From the NCBI GenBank assembly GCA_944320855.1, contig CALUJF010000005.1, positions 1-64,000 of the forward strand: a stretch of 64,000 nt of DNA, written 5' to 3'. This document shows positions 8,661 to 18,861 of this stretch, one piece after another (the first letter of the stretch is position 1; each line of letters opens with the position of its first letter). Made by a program: the position numbers and the translations under genes. The notes beneath the pieces were generated by a model. The model had not been told where the DNA came from. It worked only from the letters and a program-made list of their open reading frames with translations, and made no database searches. This stretch comes from an uncultured Phocaeicola sp. (GTDB lineage Bacteria > Bacteroidota > Bacteroidia > Bacteroidales > Bacteroidaceae).

Positions 8661-11600
8661 ATGAAAGGGAATCATTTTATCAGAGAAAATGCTCCTCAAG
8701 GATTGTATAGTCCGGCAAATGAGCATGACGCTTGTGGTGTAGGAATGATAGTAAACCTCCACGGCATCAAATCACACGAACTGATAGACTCAGCTCTTAA
8801 GGTTCTGGAGAATATGAAGCATCGTGGGGCAGAAGGAGCCGACAGCAAGACAGGTGATGGTGCGGGTATCATGGTTCAGATACCTCATGAATTTATTCTG
8901 TTGCAAGGTATTCCTGTTCCGGAAAAAGGCAAATACGGTACGGGTCTTGTGTTTATGCCTAAGGATAAAGACGCTCAACAGGAGATAATGAGCGTAATGA
9001 TAGAAGAAATAGAAAGAGAAGGCATGACGCTGATGCATGTGCGCGCGGTGCCTGTCAATTCGGATATTCTTGGTAAGGATGCGCAAGCTACAGAGCCTGA
9101 CGTGAAGCAGATTTTCGTTACGGCCGGAGCAGACGAACCGGAGCTGGAGAAGAAACTGTATATCATCAGGAAAAAGATAGAGAATAGAATACAACACAAA
9201 GACTTCTATATAGTGTCGCTCTCGAGCAGGAACATGGTGTATAAGGGAATGCTTACTTCTACGCAGCTTCGTGAATATTATGCAGACCTTACACAGCCAT
9301 ACTTTACCAGTGCGCTGGCTTTGGTACATTCGCGTTTCAGTACGAATACATTTCCTACATGGAGTCTGGCACAACCTTTCCGCATGATGGCCCACAATGG
9401 CGAGATTAACACCGTGCGTGGTAATCGTGCGTGGATGGAGGCGAGAGAAAGCGTGCTTTCGTCGGAGAAATTAGGCGATATATCGGAGATACGTCCTATA
9501 ATCCAGCCTGGAATGAGCGACAGTGCGTCGATGGACAATGTACTGGAATTTTTCGTTATGTCGGGGCTGAGCCTGCCTCATGCGCTGGCCATGATGGTGC
9601 CTGAATCCATAAACGAGAAGAACCCAATCAGCCAGAAGCTTAAAGACTTCTATGAATATCATTCCATACTTATGGAACCGTGGGATGGTCCTGCCGCACT
9701 GCTTTTCAGCGACGGAAGATATGCCGGAGGTATGCTGGACAGAAACGGTCTGCGTCCTGCCCGATGGCTGGTTACGAAGAACGGAACAATGGTAGTGGCC
9801 AGCGAAACAGGCACTATAGGCTTCAATCCTGATGAAATAGAAGCCAAAGGAAGACTCCAGCCGGGAAAGATATTATTGATAGATACCCAGGAAGGCAGAA
9901 TATATTACGACCGTGAGGTTAAGGAAGATCTGGCATCGGCTTTGCCTTACACTGAATGGCTGGCTGCCAACAGGATAGAGCTTGATACGCTGCGGAGCGG
10001 ACGTAAAGTGGAAAACTCCGTGAAAGATGCAGGACGTAAGCTCCGTATTTTCGGATATACGCGCGAGGATGTGGAACGTACGCTTGCCCCGATGTGTGCC
10101 GCAGGTGCGGAACCTACGGCGTCGATGGGTAACGATACTCCTCTGGCGGTACTGAGCGAAAAGCCTCAGTCGGTGTTCAATTATTTCCGTCAGCAGTTCG
10201 CACAGGTTACTAATCCGGCCATCGACCCTATACGTGAGGAGCTGGTCATGTCGCTCACGGAGTATATCGGTGCTGTGGGAAACAATATTCTGAGTCCGAG
10301 TGCAGGACACTGCAAGATGGTGCGTCTGCCGCATCCTGTGCTTACGAATACTCAGCTTGACATTCTCTGCAATATCAGATACAAGGGTTTCAGCACAGTG
10401 AAGCTGAAAATGGTGTTCCGCGCCGGGGATGGCGAGGACGGGTTCCGCCGTGCGATAGAAAGCCTGTGCAAGAGTGCGGAAGAGGCTGTCGACGGGGGTG
10501 CGAACTATATAGTGCTTTCGGACAGGGATGTGGATGCGGAATATGCGCCTGTGCCGTCGCTTATGGCTGTCAGCGCGGTACATCATCATCTGATTTCGGT
10601 GCAGAAGCGTGTGCAGACGGCATTGATAGTGGAAAGCGGCGAGGCGCGCGAGGTGATGCATGCGGCATTGCTCTTGGGATATGGAGCGAGTGCAATCTGT
10701 CCGTATATGGCTTTTGCGGTGATAGACGGGCTGGTGAAGAAAGGCGATGTGCAGCTTGATTATGCTACTGCTGAAAAGAATTATATAAAGGCTCTCTGCA
10801 AAGGATTGTATAAGGTGATGAGTAAGATGGGTATCAGCACGATACGCTCATACCGCGGTGCGAAACTGTTCGAGGCTGTGGGTTTGAATTCCGAGGTTAT
10901 GAGAAGATATTTCGGTACTGACGTGTCTACAATAGGCGGAGCCGGTATCTGCGATATAGCCCGCGACTATCTGAGATTCCATCGTTCGGGTGTTGCTATA
11001 TCTGAAAATGAGGCCGGAGCATTGCTCGACCATATCGGACTCTTCTCATACAGAAAGGATGGCGAACAGCATGCATGGAATCCTGATACTATAAGTCTGC
11101 TGCAGCTTGCTACCCGTACAGGAAGCTATAAGAAGTTCAAGGAATTTACAGCTAAGGCAGACAAGAAGGAGAATCCTATTTTCCTGCGCGATTTCTTCGG
11201 CTTCCGCAAGGCTCCTATAAGCATCGACCGGGTGGAACCTGTAGAAGATATAGTGAAGCATTTCGTTACTGGTGCAATGTCTTTCGGTGCAATCAGCAAG
11301 GAAGCTCATGAGGCTCTGGCGCTGGCGATGAACAGCCTTGGTGCAAGAAGCAATACAGGCGAAGGTGGTGAAGACAGCAGCAGATTCTCTGATGTATGGC
11401 ATGCCGAAGAGGGTGATATCAGCCTGTGCAGCAAGACGAAGCAGATAGCTTCGGGACGTTTCGGCGTGACTACGGAATATCTGGTCAATGCGGAGGAAAT
11501 CCAGATAAAGGTGGCACAGGGAGCAAAACCCGGTGAGGGCGGTCAGTTGCCCGGATTCAAGGTGGACGAGGTTATTGCGCGTACACGTCATTCCATTCCG

Positions 11601-13175
11601 GGTATCTCGCTTATCTCGCCTCCGCCACATCACGATATATACTCTATAGAGGACCTTGCACAGTTGATTTTCGACTTGAAGAACGTGAATCCGCGTGCGG
11701 CAATAAGCGTTAAGTTAGTTGCCGAGAGTGGCGTTGGCACGATAGCTGCCGGTGTGGCAAAGGCTAAGGCGGACCTGATTGTGATTTCGGGTGCTGAAGG
11801 TGGTACGGGAGCATCGCCTGCTTCATCAATGAGATATGCCGGTATCTCGCCTGAGATAGGTTTGAGCGAAACCCAGCAGACTCTTGTGCTGAACGGACTG
11901 AGAGGTCAGGTAAGGCTTCAGACTGACGGACAGCTCAAGACCGGGCGCGACATAATCAGCATGGCTCTGCTTGGTGCCGAAGAGTTTGCTTTCGGTACTG
12001 CGGTGCTGATAGTGTTGGGATGTGTGATGATGAGGAAATGTCATACCAACCTGTGCCCTGTGGGTGTGGCTACTCAGGATGAGAAACTGCGCGAGCATTT
12101 CCGCGGACACTATAAATATGTGGTGAATTATTGTCGCTTCCTTGCTGAAGAGGTCAGAGAGTATCTGGCTGAAATGGGATTCACAAGGCTTGAGGATATC
12201 GTAGGACGTACTGACCTTATCGAAATTGATTCTTCGCGCATGACAGGAAAGATGGCCGGACTGGATTTCGGCAGAATCCTGCATATGGTGGACGGCGCCG
12301 GCGACATTCATCACACGGCAGACAAGCCTTTGGACTTGCTCGGCATTAAGGACAGGGCGATGATAGCTGCCGCAAAAGACGCTTTGGACAGCAAGAAGCC
12401 TGTGGAACTGGAATATACCATTTCGAATACGGACCGCTCGGCAGGAGCAATGCTTGCCGGAGAAGTGGCAAGAAGATACGGACATGCCGGTTTGCCTGAC
12501 GGTACCATCAACGTGAAGTTCAAAGGCTCGGCAGGACAGAGTTTCGGTGCGTTCCTTACTTCGGGAGTGACATTCCGTCTTGAAGGCGAGGCTAACGACT
12601 ATGTGGGAAAAGGTCTGAGCGGCGGACGTATCTGTCTGTTGCCTCCTTCAGGTTCGCTGTTTGATGCATCGAAAAATACTATAGCCGGAAATACGCTTAT
12701 GTATGGTGCAACGAAAGGTGAGGTTTATATCAACGGACGTGTGGGCGAGAGATTTGCAGTGAGAAACTCGGGTGCCATTGCCGTGGTGGAAGGAGCGGGC
12801 GACCACTGCTGTGAATACATGACCGGCGGACGTGTGGTGGTTCTCGGCGATACGGGAAGAAACTTTGCTGCCGGTATGAGCGGCGGTATAGCATACGTGT
12901 GGGATCCTGAACATAGTTTCGACTATTTCTGCAATATGGAGATGGTGGAACTGAATCTGCTTGAGGACTCTGCATCGCGCAAGGAACTGAAAGAACTGAT
13001 AGAGCGTCACTGGAAATATACAGGCTCTAAACTGGCCCGTACGCTTCTTGACGGATGGCAGGAGCATGTAGATGAATTCATCCAGGTTACTCCGATAGAA
13101 TACAAACGTGTCCTGGCAGAGGAACAGATGAAGAAACTGCAACAGAAGATTGCGGAGGTACAGAGAGACTATTGA
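8661..13175 (+). CDS. gltB: Glutamate synthase large (alpha) subunit
   Basis: The 1504-aa subunit converts glutamine plus 2-oxoglutarate to two glutamates, working with GltD. The N-terminal amidotransferase domain starts with the conserved ACGVG; Cys25 is the predicted mature N-terminus after propeptide removal, a normal feature of this family. The central and FMN-binding domains contain the GAEGGTGASP motif. A cysteine cluster, CVMMRKCHTNLCPVG, supplies the 3Fe-4S ligands. The C-terminal glycine-rich beta-helix shows repeated G-x-x-G units such as GGRVVVLGDTGRNFAAGMSGG. The gene starts the operon gltB-gltD-asnB-dapF-dapL, a nitrogen assimilation to amino-acid cluster. Confidence 0.97.
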   Translation: MKGNHFIRENAPQGLYSPANEHDACGVGMIVNLHGIKSHELIDSALKVLENMKHRGAEGADSKTGDGAGIMVQIPHEFILLQGIPVPEKGKYGTGLVFMPKDKDAQQEIMSVMIEEIEREGMTLMHVRAVPVNSDILGKDAQATEPDVKQIFVTAGADEPELEKKLYIIRKKIENRIQHKDFYIVSLSSRNMVYKGMLTSTQLREYYADLTQPYFTSALALVHSRFSTNTFPTWSLAQPFRMMAHNGEINTVRGNRAWMEARESVLSSEKLGDISEIRPIIQPGMSDSASMDNVLEFFVMSGLSLPHALAMMVPESINEKNPISQKLKDFYEYHSILMEPWDGPAALLFSDGRYAGGMLDRNGLRPARWLVTKNGTMVVASETGTIGFNPDEIEAKGRLQPGKILLIDTQEGRIYYDREVKEDLASALPYTEWLAANRIELDTLRSGRKVENSVKDAGRKLRIFGYTREDVERTLAPMCAAGAEPTASMGNDTPLAVLSEKPQSVFNYFRQQFAQVTNPAIDPIREELVMSLTEYIGAVGNNILSPSAGHCKMVRLPHPVLTNTQLDILCNIRYKGFSTVKLKMVFRAGDGEDGFRRAIESLCKSAEEAVDGGANYIVLSDRDVDAEYAPVPSLMAVSAVHHHLISVQKRVQTALIVESGEAREVMHAALLLGYGASAICPYMAFAVIDGLVKKGDVQLDYATAEKNYIKALCKGLYKVMSKMGISTIRSYRGAKLFEAVGLNSEVMRRYFGTDVSTIGGAGICDIARDYLRFHRSGVAISENEAGALLDHIGLFSYRKDGEQHAWNPDTISLLQLATRTGSYKKFKEFTAKADKKENPIFLRDFFGFRKAPISIDRVEPVEDIVKHFVTGAMSFGAISKEAHEALALAMNSLGARSNTGEGGEDSSRFSDVWHAEEGDISLCSKTKQIASGRFGVTTEYLVNAEEIQIKVAQGAKPGEGGQLPGFKVDEVIARTRHSIPGISLISPPPHHDIYSIEDLAQLIFDLKNVNPRAAISVKLVAESGVGTIAAGVAKAKADLIVISGAEGGTGASPASSMRYAGISPEIGLSETQQTLVLNGLRGQVRLQTDGQLKTGRDIISMALLGAEEFAFGTAVLIVLGCVMMRKCHTNLCPVGVATQDEKLREHFRGHYKYVVNYCRFLAEEVREYLAEMGFTRLEDIVGRTDLIEIDSSRMTGKMAGLDFGRILHMVDGAGDIHHTADKPLDLLGIKDRAMIAAAKDALDSKKPVELEYTISNTDRSAGAMLAGEVARRYGHAGLPDGTINVKFKGSAGQSFGAFLTSGVTFRLEGEANDYVGKGLSGGRICLLPPSGSLFDASKNTIAGNTLMYGATKGEVYINGRVGERFAVRNSGAIAVVEGAGDHCCEYMTGGRVVVLGDTGRNFAAGMSGGIAYVWDPEHSFDYFCNMEMVELNLLEDSASRKELKELIERHWKYTGSKLARTLLDGWQEHVDEFIQVTPIEYKRVLAEEQMKKLQQKIAEVQRDY

Positions 13176-13407
13176 TTCAGTTACAAGGCTTCAGTTACAA
13201 GGCTTCAGTTACAAGTTGACAAGGCTCTCCATCCGGATGTAACCAACGGTCAGCGAAGCTAAACCTCGTCAACTCGTCAACTCGTCAACTTGTCAACTTA
13301 AAAAACCTCGTCAACTTGTCAACTCGTCAACTCGTCAACTCGTCAACTTAAAAAACCTCGTCAACTTGTCAACTCGTCAACTTGTCAACTTAAAAAACAT
13401 AAACATC
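13176..13407. repeat. Octamer tandem-repeat spacer between gltB and gltD
   Basis: The spacer begins with three TCAGTTACAAG units. Then comes a copy of an element shared with 40.4 kb (AGTTGACAAGG, then TCCATCCGGA). It ends with three blocks of tandem octamers (C/T)GTCAACT, separated by TTAAAAAAC. Such blocks vary easily by slippage. The last block ends 18 bp before the gltD ATG, so it forms part of the gltD leader. Confidence 0.85.
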
Positions 13408-14754
13408 ATGGGAAATCCAAAAGCATTTCTAAATATACCTCGTCAAGAGGCCGGTTACCGTCCGGTTCATGAACGTGTGACCGATTATAGTGAAGTGGAA
13501 CAGACACTTAACACAAGCGAGCGCAAATTACAGGCCAGCCGTTGCATGGACTGTGGAGTACCTTTCTGCCATTGGGCATGTCCGTTGGGCAATCGTCCTC
13601 CTGAATTTCAGGATGCACTCTGCAAGGGCGACTGGCGCAAGGCTTACGAAATATTGAGCGCAACAAACGACTTTCCTGAATTTACAGGCCGTATCTGTCC
13701 TGCGCTGTGTGAGAAATCGTGTGTACTGAAACTCTGTATCGACTCTCCGGTAACCATCCGCGAGGACGAAGCTGCCGTTATAGAGGCTGCGTTCCGCGAA
13801 GGATATATCGCGCCTAAGAAATACGAAAGAAACGGAAAGAAAGTGGCAGTGATTGGCTCGGGACCGGCCGGACTGGCGGCTGCAAACCAGCTGAACCGTC
13901 GTGGATACGAAGTTACGGTGTTCGAGCGCGACGAGATGCCTGGAGGCCTTCTGCGATACGGCATTCCGAACTTCAAGCTTGGAAAGAACATCATAGACCG
14001 CCGTATCCGGATAATGGAAGCCGAAGGTATCGTCTTCAAGACTAACGCGGAAATAGACCTGACGAAGCTGCCTGAAGGATTTGATGCGTATGCCATCTGT
14101 ACCGGTACTCCGCAAGCCAGGGATTTGGCGATACCGGGACGCGAACTCTCTGGTATTCATTTTGCAATGGAGATGCTGGCACAGCAGAACAGGGTGCTTG
14201 CCGGCCAGAGTATAGCTGAGAAAGAAAGAATCTCGGCTCGCGGAAAGCATGTGCTTGTTATCGGTGGTGGCGATACGGGTAGCGACTGTATAGGTACTTC
14301 GCACCGTCAGGGAGCACTGAGTGTGACTCAGATAGAAATTATGCCTAAACCTCCTGTAGGACACAATCCGGCTACTCCATGGCCACAGTGGCCTGTTGTG
14401 CTGAAAACCAGCTCAAGCCACGAGGAAGGATGCGAGCGCCGCTGGTGTCTGAACTCGAATAAGTTCATAGGCAAGAACGGAAAAGTCACTGCCGTGGAAG
14501 TGGAGGAAGTGGAATGGAGCCCGGCAGCAGACGGCGGTCGTCCTGTGATGAAACCTACGGGCAAGAAAGATACTATAAAGGCAGACCTTGTACTGCTTGC
14601 AATGGGATTCCTGAAACCGCAGCTTCCTGAACTGCCGGCAAATGCAGTGGTAGCAGGTGATGCCGCTACAGGACCGTCGCTCGTAGTGAAATGTATCGCT
14701 GCAGGACGTAAGGCGGCGGCAGAGATAGACAGGATGATAATGAATAATGAATAA
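13408..14754 (+). CDS. gltD: Glutamate synthase small (beta) subunit
   Basis: GltD (448 aa) takes electrons from NADPH through FAD and passes them by iron-sulfur clusters to GltB. The N-terminal cysteine motifs CMDCGVPFCHWACP and CPALCEKSCVLKLC bind 4Fe-4S clusters. The FAD-binding GSGPAG and the NADPH-binding GGGDTG motifs follow. The start is put at MGNPKAFLNIPRQ (13408); an in-frame ATG at 13366 lies inside the tandem repeat and would add 14 residues encoded by repeat DNA. The repeat-filled gap to gltB is unusual for a subunit pair. Confidence 0.96.
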   Translation: MGNPKAFLNIPRQEAGYRPVHERVTDYSEVEQTLNTSERKLQASRCMDCGVPFCHWACPLGNRPPEFQDALCKGDWRKAYEILSATNDFPEFTGRICPALCEKSCVLKLCIDSPVTIREDEAAVIEAAFREGYIAPKKYERNGKKVAVIGSGPAGLAAANQLNRRGYEVTVFERDEMPGGLLRYGIPNFKLGKNIIDRRIRIMEAEGIVFKTNAEIDLTKLPEGFDAYAICTGTPQARDLAIPGRELSGIHFAMEMLAQQNRVLAGQSIAEKERISARGKHVLVIGGGDTGSDCIGTSHRQGALSVTQIEIMPKPPVGHNPATPWPQWPVVLKTSSSHEEGCERRWCLNSNKFIGKNGKVTAVEVEEVEWSPAADGGRPVMKPTGKKDTIKADLVLLAMGFLKPQLPELPANAVVAGDAATGPSLVVKCIAAGRKAAAEIDRMIMNNE

Positions 14755-14800
14755 TGAATAATGAATAAGTTTTTAATTGAATAAATTCTTAATTACAACC
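14755..14800. repeat. A/T-rich short tandem repeats between gltD and asnB
   Basis: TGAATAA units at the gltD stop are followed by TTTTTAATTGAATAAATTC and TTAATT. The gap resembles the TTCTTAA heptamer spacers elsewhere in this window. Confidence 0.6.
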
Positions 14801-16495
14801 ATGTGTGGTATAGCATGTATCTTCAATATAAAGCAACAATCGCCTGAATTAAGACAGAAAGCTCTTGATATGGCGAAACGCATACGCCACCGCGGACCGG
14901 ACTGGAGCGGAATATATTGCGGTGGTTCTGCCATCCTAACACACGAACGTCTGTCAATAGTAGACCCTCAGAGTGGAGGACAGCCATTGTTCTCGCCGGA
15001 CAGAAAACAGATTCTGGCTGTGAACGGAGAAATATACAATCATCGCGACATACGCGCTGAGTTCGCAGGTAAGTATGAATTCCAGACCGGAAGTGACTGC
15101 GAGGTAATACTTGCCCTGTATCGTCAGTATGGAGTGGATTTTATAGAGAAACTGAGCGGTATCTTCGCATTTGCACTTTATGACGAGGAACGCGATGAGT
15201 TTCTTATTGCACGCGACCCTATAGGCGTGATACCTCTTTATATAGGACGTGATGCGGACGGCAAAGTATATTGCGCAAGTGAACTGAAAGCTCTTGAAGG
15301 GATGTGCGACGAATATGAGCCTTTCCTCCCGGGACATTATTACTGGAGCCGCGAAGGAAAGATGAACAGATGGTACAAGCGCGACTGGACGGAGTATGAT
15401 GCGGTGAAGGACAGATATACAGGAATGTCTGACGACGAAGCATACAAGGCACAGGTGGACGATGTCCGTACCGCTCTCGAAGATGCCGTGAAAAGACAGC
15501 TGATGAGCGATGTGCCATACGGAGTCCTGCTTTCCGGCGGACTTGACTCGTCTGTTATCTCTGCCGTAGCGAAACAGTTTGCCGACAAGCGTGTGGAAAC
15601 CGACGGAAAGCAGGATGCATGGTGGCCGCAGCTTCACTCATTTGCGGTGGGGCTGAAGGGTGCGCCGGACCTGGAAAAGGCCCGTCTTGTGGCGGAACAT
15701 ATCGGAACCGTGCATCACGAGATAAACTATACCATCCAGGAAGGGCTTGACGCGATACGCGACGTGATTTATTACATAGAAACTTACGATGTCACCACCG
15801 TGCGTGCGTCCACTCCGATGTATCTGCTTGCAAGAGTCATCAAGTCGATGGGTATAAAGATGGTACTGAGCGGCGAAGGTGCCGACGAGGTGTTCGGCGG
15901 GTATCTGTATTTCCACAAGGCACCGGATGCCCGTGCATTCCATGAGGAAACAGTGCGCAAACTGTCCAAGCTGCATCTTTATGACTGTCTGCGTGCCAAC
16001 AAATCGCTTTCTGCATGGGGAGTGGAAGGAAGAGTTCCTTTCCTCGACAAAGAGTTCCTGGATGTGGCAATGCGTCTGAATCCTGCAGTCAAGATGTGTC
16101 CGGGCAAGGAGATAGAAAAGAAGGTGGTGCGCGACGCGTTCTCATCTCTTCTCCCTCAGGAAGTGGCATGGCGACAGAAAGAACAGTTCTCCGACGGTGT
16201 GGGCTATTCATGGATTGATACTCTGAAAGCGATGACTGCTGCAGCTGTATCAGACGAACAGATGGCACATGCGGCAGAACGTTTCCCTGTCAATCCGCCT
16301 CAGAACAAGGAAGAATATTATTATCGCAGCATATTCGAGGAACATTTCCCAAGCGAATCTGCAGCCAAATCGGTTCCAAGCGTACCGAGTGTGGCATGCT
16401 CAACTGCCGAAGCTCTGGCATGGGACGCATCATTCAAGGGAATGAACGACCCGAGCGGACGTGCTGTGGCAGGAGTACATGAAGCGGCGTACTGA
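14801..16495 (+). CDS. asnB: Asparagine synthase (glutamine-hydrolysing)
   Basis: AsnB (564 aa) makes asparagine from aspartate, ATP and glutamine. The start at MCGIACIFN (14801) places the glutaminase nucleophile as Cys2; an ATG 8 codons upstream would bury it and is rejected. The N-terminal class-II amidotransferase domain has RHRGPDWSG and AVNGEIYNH. The synthetase domain has the ATP-binding SGGLDSS loop and the GEGADEVFGGY motif. It sits in the gltBD-dap cluster, joining glutamine nitrogen flow to asparagine. Confidence 0.96.
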   Translation: MCGIACIFNIKQQSPELRQKALDMAKRIRHRGPDWSGIYCGGSAILTHERLSIVDPQSGGQPLFSPDRKQILAVNGEIYNHRDIRAEFAGKYEFQTGSDCEVILALYRQYGVDFIEKLSGIFAFALYDEERDEFLIARDPIGVIPLYIGRDADGKVYCASELKALEGMCDEYEPFLPGHYYWSREGKMNRWYKRDWTEYDAVKDRYTGMSDDEAYKAQVDDVRTALEDAVKRQLMSDVPYGVLLSGGLDSSVISAVAKQFADKRVETDGKQDAWWPQLHSFAVGLKGAPDLEKARLVAEHIGTVHHEINYTIQEGLDAIRDVIYYIETYDVTTVRASTPMYLLARVIKSMGIKMVLSGEGADEVFGGYLYFHKAPDARAFHEETVRKLSKLHLYDCLRANKSLSAWGVEGRVPFLDKEFLDVAMRLNPAVKMCPGKEIEKKVVRDAFSSLLPQEVAWRQKEQFSDGVGYSWIDTLKAMTAAAVSDEQMAHAAERFPVNPPQNKEEYYYRSIFEEHFPSESAAKSVPSVPSVACSTAEALAWDASFKGMNDPSGRAVAGVHEAAY

Positions 16496-16502
16496 ATTTG
16501 AG

Positions 16503-16544
16503 TTCTTAATTTTTAATTTTTAATTCTTAATTCTTAATTCTTAA
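16503..16544. repeat. Six TT(C/T)TTAA heptamers before dapF
   Basis: Exact period-7 array TTCTTAA, TTTTTAA (x2), TTCTTAA (x3), ending 9 bp before the dapF ATG. The same units recur at 31.3, 32.65 and 39.3 kb, each time in an operon-internal gap just before a start codon. Confidence 0.85.
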
Positions 16545-16553
16545 TTATCAAAA

Positions 16554-17357
16554 ATGAACATCAGATTTACAAAAATGCATGGTGCAGGCAATGATTATAT
16601 CTATGTCAATACCATTCAATATCCGATAGAGAATCCGGAAGAAGTGGCTGTGGAATGGAGCAGATATCACACCGGAATAGGCAGCGACGGACTGGTTCTT
16701 ATCGGTGCATCAAAGACAGCGGATTTCAGTATGCGCATATTCAATGCCGACGGTTCGGAAGCCATGATGTGCGGAAATGCGAGCCGATGCATAGGTAAAT
16801 ATCTGTACGAGGAAGGATTGACTGCAAAGACGGAAGTTACGCTGGAAACACTTTCCGGAATAAAGATTCTGCGACTCCATCTTTCGAAAGATAATCGTGT
16901 GGATGCTGTGACCGTCGATATGGGACTTCCTGAGGTTATGGGGAAGGTTCAGTTGGGCGACGGCTATGGCTTTGCGGAGGGTATCTCTGTGTCAATGGGA
17001 AATCCTCATCTGGTGATATTCGTAGACGATATATCCGGAGCCGATATCAACGGACTCGGGCCTGCCCTGGAGAATCATCCTCTCTTCCCGAATCGTGTAA
17101 ATGTGGAATTCGCACAGATACTTTCGAATGGCAATATACGCATGAGAGTATGGGAACGCGGTTCAGGCATTACAATGGCATGCGGAACAGGAGCCTGTGC
17201 TACAGCCGTGGCTGCGGCATATACCGGCAAGTGTGGCAGAGAATCATCTGTGATAATGGATGGCGGTACACTTAAAATTAAATGGGACGAAACGGATGGA
17301 CATGTATATATGACCGGTCCCGCCGTAAAAGTCTTTGATGGAGAAATGGTTCTTTAA
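16554..17357 (+). CDS. dapF: Diaminopimelate epimerase
   Basis: DapF (267 aa) interconverts LL- and meso-diaminopimelate without a cofactor, using two cysteines. These are seen in MCGNASRC (about residue 73) and MACGTGACA (about residue 211). The N-terminal [12 protein letters not shown] is a family signature. It is followed after 16 bp by dapL, whose product LL-diaminopimelate is its substrate, so the two form a pathway pair. Confidence 0.96.
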   Translation: MNIRFTKMHGAGNDYIYVNTIQYPIENPEEVAVEWSRYHTGIGSDGLVLIGASKTADFSMRIFNADGSEAMMCGNASRCIGKYLYEEGLTAKTEVTLETLSGIKILRLHLSKDNRVDAVTVDMGLPEVMGKVQLGDGYGFAEGISVSMGNPHLVIFVDDISGADINGLGPALENHPLFPNRVNVEFAQILSNGNIRMRVWERGSGITMACGTGACATAVAAAYTGKCGRESSVIMDGGTLKIKWDETDGHVYMTGPAVKVFDGEMVL

Positions 17358-17373
17358 AAACTCACAAACTCAT

Positions 17374-18603
17374 ATGGCACAAATAAACAATAATTTTCTA
17401 AAGCTGCCCGGCAGCTATCTGTTCTCGGACATAGCCAAGAAGGTGAACAGTTTCAAGGCGGAGAATCCCGGCATCGACCTTATCAGGCTTGGTATAGGCG
17501 ATGTGACCCGTCCGCTTCCTGAAGCATGTATCGAGGCTATGCATCGTGCTGCGGACGAACTGGCTTCATCTGCATCATTCCATGGATATGGCCCGGAGCA
17601 GGGATATGACTTCCTTATAGAAGCAATCATAAAGAACGATTTCGAACCACGCGGGATAAAACTTTCCAATCACGAAGTGTTTATAAATGACGGCGCAAAG
17701 AGCGATACGGGAAACATAGGGGATATCTTCAGCCGTGACAATAAGATAGCGGTGACCGACCCTATCTATCCGGTCTATATCGACAGCAATGTAATGGCCG
17801 GCAGGGCAGGAGAGTTGGGCATTGACGGATGTTGGAGCGATATTACATATATGCCCTGTAATGAAGAAAACGGTTTTGTCCCTTCGCTTCCGTCCAGGCA
17901 TGCGGATATCATCTATCTGTGTTATCCTAATAATCCTACGGGAACAACGCTTACGAGAGAGGAACTGAAAGTGTGGGTAGACTATGCGCTCAAGAATGGC
18001 TCTATAATATTCTTTGATGCGGCATACGAGGCCTTCATTCGCGAGGACAACGTTCCGCATTCAATTTATGAGATTGAAGGAGCAAGACACTGCGCGATAG
18101 AATTCAGAAGTTTCTCTAAGACAGCCGGATTTACCGGAGTGCGTTGCGGATATACCGTGATTCCTGACGAGGTTACAGCCACTGCGGCAGATGGCTCTAA
18201 GGTGCAACTCAACAAATTGTGGCTGCGTCGCCAGTGTACAAAATTCAATGGCACCAGCTACATCACCCAGCGGGCAGCCGAGGCAATATATTCTCCTGAA
18301 GGTAAGGAACAGGTAAAAGCGAACATAGACTATTATCTGGAAAACGCACGTATCATGCGCGAAGGCTTGAAGAAATCCGGTATGACGGTTTATGGAGGAG
18401 TGAACTCACCGTATCTGTGGCTCAAGACTCCTGAAGGTTACGGCTCATGGAATTTCTTCGATACTTTGTTGGAAAAAGCCAATGTAGTAGGTACTCCGGG
18501 AGTAGGTTTCGGTCCGTCCGGCGAAGGTTTTCTTCGTCTTACAGCCTTCGGAAAGCGTGAGGACTGTATAGAGGCAATGCGACGTATTGAGAAATATATA
18601 TAA
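17374..18603 (+). CDS. dapL: LL-diaminopimelate aminotransferase
   Basis: DapL (409 aa) converts tetrahydrodipicolinate directly to LL-diaminopimelate using glutamate as amino donor, bypassing the succinylase or acetylase steps. It is a fold-type I PLP enzyme: the PLP lysine lies in [12 protein letters not shown], and [11 protein letters not shown] and [10 protein letters not shown] are conserved active-site strands. The start is [15 protein letters not shown] (17374); a 13-codon extension upstream would overlap dapF and is unlike the family. The glutamate it uses is the product of the co-transcribed gltBD. Confidence 0.96.
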   Translation: MAQINNNFLKLPGSYLFSDIAKKVNSFKAENPGIDLIRLGIGDVTRPLPEACIEAMHRAADELASSASFHGYGPEQGYDFLIEAIIKNDFEPRGIKLSNHEVFINDGAKSDTGNIGDIFSRDNKIAVTDPIYPVYIDSNVMAGRAGELGIDGCWSDITYMPCNEENGFVPSLPSRHADIIYLCYPNNPTGTTLTREELKVWVDYALKNGSIIFFDAAYEAFIREDNVPHSIYEIEGARHCAIEFRSFSKTAGFTGVRCGYTVIPDEVTATAADGSKVQLNKLWLRRQCTKFNGTSYITQRAAEAIYSPEGKEQVKANIDYYLENARIMREGLKKSGMTVYGGVNSPYLWLKTPEGYGSWNFFDTLLEKANVVGTPGVGFGPSGEGFLRLTAFGKREDCIEAMRRIEKYI

Positions 18604-18672
18604 ACATGTCATGTCCTGCCAAATTGCATGGCATTAATTACAATCTGTTTTGGTTTTATATGTATTTAGTAG

Positions 18673-18706
18673 AAGCGAAACTGCAGCGATGTAGTTTCGC
18701 TTTTTT
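18673..18706 (+). terminator. Terminator of the glt-asn-dap operon
   Basis: A 13-bp stem (18673-18685 with 18690-18702, one G-T pair) is closed by a GCGA tetraloop of the GNRA type and runs directly into a T tract at 18701-18706. It is the strongest intrinsic terminator in the window. Confidence 0.92.
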
Positions 18707-18713
18707 ATTAATA

Positions 18714-18771
18714 ATGTTTCATCTGCTTGTAAAAATGATACATGAAACGAAATTTATTGTGTATGAAACAT
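18714..18771 (+). promoter_or_regulatory. Three-part ATGAAAC operator of the first fructan operon
   Basis: ATGTTTCAT (18714-18722), then 19 bp, ATGAAAC (18742-18748), then 14 bp, ATGAAACAT (18763-18771). The same three boxes with the same 19- and 14-bp gaps occur at 33646-33703 before the second fructan operon. The two forward boxes start 21 bp apart, which is two helical turns and fits a dimeric AraC-type protein. The hybrid regulator at 41.2-43.95 kb is the likely ligand by inference. Confidence 0.8.
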
Positions 18772-18801
18772 ATTTTATATGCCATTATTGTTGTTAACTT
18801 A

Positions 18802-18809
18802 TATATTTG
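18802..18809 (+). promoter_or_regulatory. -7 promoter element of the first fructan operon
   Basis: TATATTTG matches TAnnTTTG and lies 30 bp after the operator and 52 bp before the first gene. The equivalent element before the outer-membrane barrel gene lies 29 bp after its operator. Confidence 0.65.
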
Positions 18810-18861
18810 CAGTGATTTCAGTTTAAATATATTTTTGTTTAATGCTTAAAATTATTTTAGT

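Noticed and set aside
9873-10661. 262-aa frame on the minus strand within gltB
   Set aside because: Shadow of gltB; composition rich in His, Arg and Cys and unlike real proteins.
18606-18797. Possible 63-aa gene after dapL
   Set aside because: It crosses the strong terminator and the three-part operator, and the translation is low-complexity and family-free.
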